A DNA stretch of 64,000 nucleotides from CAYSCW01 sp964429795 (GTDB lineage Bacteria; Acidobacteriota; Aminicenantia; Aminicenantales; Aminicenantaceae): positions 1 through 64,000 of the forward strand of contig CAYSCW010000010.1 of NCBI GenBank assembly GCA_964429795.1, written 5' to 3'. The notes below the pieces were generated by a model. That model searched no databases. It was not told the DNA's origin and saw only the letters and a list, made by a program, of their open reading frames with translations. Positions 60,371-64,000 of this stretch are shown piece after piece. How positions within the stretch are numbered: the first letter of the stretch is position 1; the number at the start of each line of letters is the position of its first letter. Position numbers and translations under genes: made by a program.

Positions 60371-61555
60371 ATGGAAGAAAAAGAGAGTATCAGGACGATC
60401 TGGAACAGACACTTTCTTATTGCTCTTTTCGGTTATTTTTTCCTGTTCATGAGCATCTCTCTTTTCTTTATTTATCCCCTTTTCTTCAAACAGTTCGATG
60501 CACCCAGGAGCCGAATCGGGCTGATCATGGGCATCCACAGCATCATGGCCATTTTTTTCCGTCCTATCATAGGCAGGCTGGCGGATGTCAGGGGCAGGAA
60601 GAAGATTTCTCTTCTGGGAATCGGCTTTCTTATTCTTTTTGTCCCTTGCTTTCACCTGGTGAGTGACGCAGGTTTTTTGCCTGTGCTTTTGAGGGCCCTA
60701 ACAGGTATCGGCTGGGGAGTAAGTATGACTGCTGCCCTGACCATCTGCTCTGACTTAGCCCCGGTGGAGAGACTGGCTCATTCCATGGGAATCATCGGCA
60801 TAGCGGGTCTTCTCTCCAGCGCCCTGGGTCCTCTGCTGGCCGAAGAGGTTGTTCACCAATTTGGCTTTGGCGGCCTTTTTAACACCAGCGTGGTCTTGCT
60901 CCTGGTTTCTTTTCTGTGTGTTTTCTTCACCAAGGAAGTAATCCGGCCCAACAACAACAGACATTTCCATAAGCCACTGTCCCTGAGAGGAGTCTCTTTC
61001 TTGGCCATCCTCTTGATGTCCTTTCTGCCTGTGTTTCATGGTGCTGTGAGGGGAGCAGTGGTTTATTTTATCGCCCTCTTTGGAAAGTCGATTCCACTGG
61101 AAAGGGTAGGGCCTTTTTTTGTGGCCTTTTCTGTTGCTGCCATTTTGACGCGTCTGGGAATCGGAGATTTATCAGACAAATTTGGACGAAAGAAAGTTAT
61201 CTTTCCCGCCGTCGCTATCATAAGCCTGAATTTATTCTTAATTTCTCAGGTAGAGACGTTCTGGCTGTTCGTCTTGACGGGTTTTATCGGAGGCTTTGGG
61301 CAGGGGCTGATTTTTCCAGCTCTCAGCACTTATATCATTGACATCTTGGGACAGGAGAATAAAGGGCTGGCCATTAGCCTTTATTTGACCTTTTTCGATC
61401 TCGGGATGGGACTGGGATCGATGTTTTTCGGGTGGATATCCGACCTTTATGGATACAGAAGCATGTATCTTTTCGCTGGAATTATCTTTTTTCTGGTGGG
61501 TTTGATCTTTACCTGGAAAGCTCCTCCACCCGGATCAGAAGGCTCCGTTTCCTAA
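60371..61555 (+). CDS. Major facilitator superfamily transporter
   Basis: This 394-residue, 12-helix inner-membrane protein has GRLADVRGRKKI between helices 2 and 3 (the MFS motif A) and a second copy, GIGDLSDKFGRKKV, between helices 8 and 9. RALTGIGWGVSMTAALT is helix 4. It is likely a drug or metabolite exporter of the DHA type, but the substrate is unknown. Its leader holds a candidate structured RNA with its own promoter. AGAAGAAG precedes the ATG. Confidence 0.88.
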   Translation: MEEKESIRTIWNRHFLIALFGYFFLFMSISLFFIYPLFFKQFDAPRSRIGLIMGIHSIMAIFFRPIIGRLADVRGRKKISLLGIGFLILFVPCFHLVSDAGFLPVLLRALTGIGWGVSMTAALTICSDLAPVERLAHSMGIIGIAGLLSSALGPLLAEEVVHQFGFGGLFNTSVVLLLVSFLCVFFTKEVIRPNNNRHFHKPLSLRGVSFLAILLMSFLPVFHGAVRGAVVYFIALFGKSIPLERVGPFFVAFSVAAILTRLGIGDLSDKFGRKKVIFPAVAIISLNLFLISQVETFWLFVLTGFIGGFGQGLIFPALSTYIIDILGQENKGLAISLYLTFFDLGMGLGSMFFGWISDLYGYRSMYLFAGIIFFLVGLIFTWKAPPPGSEGSVS

Positions 61556-61574
61556 CAAGTACTTTGGGACCATC

Positions 61575-62537
61575 CTATTTTTTTCTCCGGATCCGCTCGA
61601 ATCCCGAGACACAGACAAACTCCAGCCTTTCTTCCTTTTCCATCTCATCAAAGAGGAGATTTAATCCCAGAATATCGCTGGCAATATGCCCGGCGATCAC
61701 CACATTCAGTTTGGCCTTTTTTGCGTTTTCGAGGTGTTCCTCGCTCAAATGCATACAAACAAGGGTGCTGATGCCGCTGGAGGCAAACTTTTCAAAGATT
61801 TCTTTCGAACCTTCGGTGCCGCCTGTCATATCGACATAGATTTTCCCGCATTTGCTTTCTTCAGAGCCGCTGACGATTTTGGGAGGAACCTGAAGTTTGG
61901 CCAGTTTCTTGTATTCGGGGGTTTGCTTCAGGATTTTCATTAAATCCTTCAACTTGTAAGGCTTTTCCTTCTCGAATGTTTTTTTAAGGTAATTTGTCAC
62001 ACAGTTGTCCGAAGCAGTATGGATGCACAGCATGGGAATACCCAGAATCCTGGCAGCATCCACAGCCCGGTTATGGTTAACAGGCATCAGCCGTCTTTCT
62101 ATTTCACTGATCCGCTTTTCCATCAGCTGCTCGGCCACGCTGATGGTGATCCCGCAGTTAGCCAGCAGATCAGCCTGAAGCTTCATCACATCATAAAGCC
62201 TGGCGAGGGCGTAGCCTTCAGGATGATGGGAGACGACCAAATCGATTTTTTGATTCAGATTCTTGTTGAGGAGATAGGTCAGGAGAATCTCTCCTATCCC
62301 CATATCGATACCCACGATCACCTTCTTGATATCTATATTCAAGTCGCCATTCAAGATTCTTGTATCGGAAAAGGGATTGGAAAGCCTTTCGCTATCATAA
62401 AATTCCTTCTCTTCCTCTTTCAGATTTTTGTAAGCCTCTTTTTCCTCCTTGAGAACCTTTTTTATCTCGTCTTTTCCTCTCAGGTCGTTTTCGATTCCGA
62501 TGGCTACGGCTTTCTTGTAGAATGTTTCCAGTTTCAT
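61575..62537 (-). CDS. NIF3/YqfO-family metal-binding protein
   Basis: This 320-residue protein has the central LVVSHHPEG (conserved HHP), HTASDNCVTNYL, and GKIYVDMTGGTEGSKEIFEKF followed by the C-terminal MHLSEEHLENAKKAKLNVVIAGHIASD, all features of the NIF3 family, which binds two metals in a hexamer. An N-terminal helical extension (about 1-55) is longer than in small NIF3 proteins. Function unknown; GTP cyclohydrolase I type 2 is a label often given without proof. The response regulator gene ends four bases upstream. Confidence 0.85.
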   Translation of the reverse strand: MKLETFYKKAVAIGIENDLRGKDEIKKVLKEEKEAYKNLKEEEKEFYDSERLSNPFSDTRILNGDLNIDIKKVIVGIDMGIGEILLTYLLNKNLNQKIDLVVSHHPEGYALARLYDVMKLQADLLANCGITISVAEQLMEKRISEIERRLMPVNHNRAVDAARILGIPMLCIHTASDNCVTNYLKKTFEKEKPYKLKDLMKILKQTPEYKKLAKLQVPPKIVSGSEESKCGKIYVDMTGGTEGSKEIFEKFASSGISTLVCMHLSEEHLENAKKAKLNVVIAGHIASDILGLNLLFDEMEKEERLEFVCVSGFERIRRKK

Positions 62538-62541
62538 TTTT

Positions 62542-62952
62542 TTAGTCAGAGCTTTTCTTTATCTCTTTTTTTCCCTCGTCTTGTCCAACTCCAATAAGGA
62601 CATTGACGCGGTCAATCAGATTCTTGGTATCGATGGGTTTTTCGATAAAATCCGAAGCCCCACATTCCCTGGCCTCATGCTTGAAGGGTATGCCTTTGTA
62701 GACAGCGGTCATTATTATCACCTTTGTGTGTTGAAGCTCCGGGGTTTCTTTAATTTTCTTGCAGAGTTCTAAGCCATCCATTTTGGGTATCAGCATATCG
62801 CTGATCACGATGTCTGGTTTCTCCTTTTGAGCGAGTTCCAGGCCTTCAGCTCCATCTTGGGCTATGAAGACCTGATGTCGGGCTCTGGTAAACATCATCT
62901 GGAGCATGGTCAGAGTGACTCTGTCATCATCGACAATCAGGATTTTTTTCAT
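62542..62952 (-). CDS. Single-domain response regulator
   Basis: This 136-residue receiver domain has acidic pocket DDD near residue 7 (ILIVDDDRVTL), phospho-acceptor Asp in VISDMLIPKMDG, Thr in VIIMTAVY and Lys in EKPID. A 15-residue charged tail follows instead of an output domain, so it acts on another protein. It could receive phosphate from a hybrid kinase such as the one at 26175, but no link is visible. It is upstream of the NIF3 gene. Confidence 0.9.
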   Translation of the reverse strand: MKKILIVDDDRVTLTMLQMMFTRARHQVFIAQDGAEGLELAQKEKPDIVISDMLIPKMDGLELCKKIKETPELQHTKVIIMTAVYKGIPFKHEARECGASDFIEKPIDTKNLIDRVNVLIGVGQDEGKKEIKKSSD

Positions 62953-63096
62953 TCTTCTAAAATCCTGTTTAGAGTATAAAGGAAATTCTTGCCCATGACA
63001 AATGGAAATTAGAAAAGGAAGCCACGTCTCTGGGCTATATTGACTCCATATGAGTCCTATGCTATAAGAGCAGAAGAGATAGAGAGAAGATGGAAG

Positions 63097-64000
63097 ATGA
63101 ACGAAAAAGAGGAGAAATCCGAATCAGACGAAAAGAGTAAGACTGTAATCCCCCCCTTCAGTCAAAATTCATCCAATCAAGATAACAAGCTAAAGCCAGA
63201 AAACCATGCTGATGCATCGAAAGGCTTAGGTTTTTTCCCCTTGGATGAAGCCAGTTCCCAGGTGACCATCATTACTCCTGAGCTGGAAACCCAGAAAAAG
63301 ATCGCCGCTGATAAAAACGCAATTCTGGAAGATCGCCTGGAAGCATACGAGGATATCATCGATTCAGAAATAGGGGATACCTCCTTTTCCCGGGCACGCA
63401 ACATCGAGCGGGAGGTCGGCTTTCGCCAGATTTATTTGAAGTTTGAAGGGGGCAATCCCACTGGAACTCAGAAGGACCGCATCGCATTTACCCAGGCATT
63501 AGATGCCATACGACGAGGTTTTGATTCCATCACCATGGCCACTTGTGGAAATTATGGGGTGGCCACGGCTTTGGCTGCTTCCTTGGCAGGTTTGAGATGT
63601 ATCATCTACATTCCTGAAGACTACCATACCAAGCGGGCTCAAGAGATGATCCATCACGGGGCAGAGATCATTCGCGTGCCCGGAGATTATGAAGCAGCGG
63701 TCGAGGCTTCCCGTGAGCGTTCGGAAAAGGAAGAGCTTTATGATGCCAATCCGGGTGGTGCAAATACGGCTCTTCAGTTGAAGGCTTATGGTGAGATAGC
63801 CTATGAGATTTACGATGAATTGAGAGATGCTCCCGGCTTTGTGGCTGTGCCTGTCTCCAATGGAACCACGCTGGCGGGTATTTATAAAGGATTTTTGAGT
63901 CTTTACCGCCGTGGAAAGACTTCCAGGATACCCCGGATGATCGCCGGCTCCTCTTATGGGAAGAATCCTATCATCCATGCCTTCCTGAAAAACAGCCCTA
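63097..64000 (+). CDS. Threonine synthase-like PLP enzyme (3' end beyond window)
   Basis: This fold-type II PLP enzyme is open for 301 codons to the window end. A poorly conserved, polar N-terminal extension (about 1-45) is followed by SFSRARNIEREVGF, LKFEGGNPTGTQKDRI with the PLP-binding Lys in T-Q-K-D-R, and ATCGNYGVATALAASLAG. Threonine synthase converts O-phosphohomoserine to threonine. The motif resembles that family, but a related lyase cannot be excluded without the C-terminus. ATG 63097 is the first in frame; the ribosome-binding site is weak (AGAGAGAAG). Confidence 0.8.
   Translation, partial: MNEKEEKSESDEKSKTVIPPFSQNSSNQDNKLKPENHADASKGLGFFPLDEASSQVTIITPELETQKKIAADKNAILEDRLEAYEDIIDSEIGDTSFSRARNIEREVGFRQIYLKFEGGNPTGTQKDRIAFTQALDAIRRGFDSITMATCGNYGVATALAASLAGLRCIIYIPEDYHTKRAQEMIHHGAEIIRVPGDYEAAVEASRERSEKEELYDANPGGANTALQLKAYGEIAYEIYDELRDAPGFVAVPVSNGTTLAGIYKGFLSLYRRGKTSRIPRMIAGSSYGKNPIIHAFLKNSP

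Overview
The window reads as one 64 kb piece of a metagenome-style assembly from a diderm, probably anaerobic bacterium. Heptose/LPS genes, lipoproteins and outer-membrane-type proteins point to two membranes. FeoAB, a ferredoxin:thioredoxin reductase-like protein and a rubrerythrin-like protein suggest anaerobic life. Moderate GC, Reg_prop hybrid kinases, DUF4097/LiaI operons and archaeal-type HMG-CoA synthase recall Acidobacteriota-related lineages such as Aminicenantes. That placement is inference; no rRNA or marker alignment was possible. Two runs of exactly 100 N mark scaffold joins (18386-18485 and 50835-50934).

Layout. 0-6 kb (minus): a remnant of a 2-oxoacid dehydrogenase E2, a thiol-redox pair (glutaredoxin-like protein and rubredoxin-FTR fusion), a Cys-rich lipoprotein, guaB and secA. 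6-15 kb: GT87 mannosyltransferase-like protein, feoAB, acpS, uvrB-uvrC, a CsgG-like lipoprotein behind a perfect sigma-70 promoter, and a bactofilin. 15.5-17 kb: a broken GH20 hexosaminidase joined to a TPR gene that has lost its 5' end. 17-21 kb: a eukaryote-type hexokinase, a sodium:solute symporter with three tiny membrane proteins, and a ferritin-like protein. 21-33 kb: M4 protease, SH3/outer-membrane protein, lipoprotein, a 1426-residue hybrid histidine kinase, tRNA-Gly, a LipM-like octanoyltransferase and an unknown gene. 32.7-35.9 kb (minus): an ECF sigma/anti-sigma/LiaI/DUF4097 envelope-stress operon.

36-43.5 kb is the metabolic centre: archaeal-type HMG-CoA synthase, thiolase and DUF35 protein, followed by the carboxyltransferase, methylglutaconyl-CoA hydratase, biotin carboxylase and biotin carrier of a 3-methylcrotonyl-CoA carboxylase system. 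Together they could link 3-methylcrotonyl-CoA (leucine or isovalerate) to acetyl-CoA through HMG-CoA without a visible HMG-CoA lyase. A second ECF sigma operon follows, ending in an HtrA-like protein that lacks the catalytic His and Asp. 46-53 kb: a TrmH-like methylase, LPS heptose genes, a beta-lactamase-fold hydrolase and an RlmD/TrmA-like methylase.

53-56.3 kb is an AT-rich accessory island: an AAA_14/DUF4143 ATPase with a tandem leaderless promoter, a possible AbiEii remnant, tRNA-Leu, the 3' end of a group II intron that appears to supply the start signals of a hypothetical gene, and an ester-cyclase-like pseudogene. 56.5-64 kb: folD, a saccharopine-dehydrogenase-like protein, Fe-ADH, a candidate structured RNA, an MFS transporter, a NIF3 protein, a response regulator and a truncated threonine-synthase-like gene.

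A family of palindromic intergenic repeats (copies near 5.9, 15.2, 47.0 and 60.0 kb, with a related element at 36.0 kb) runs through the window.
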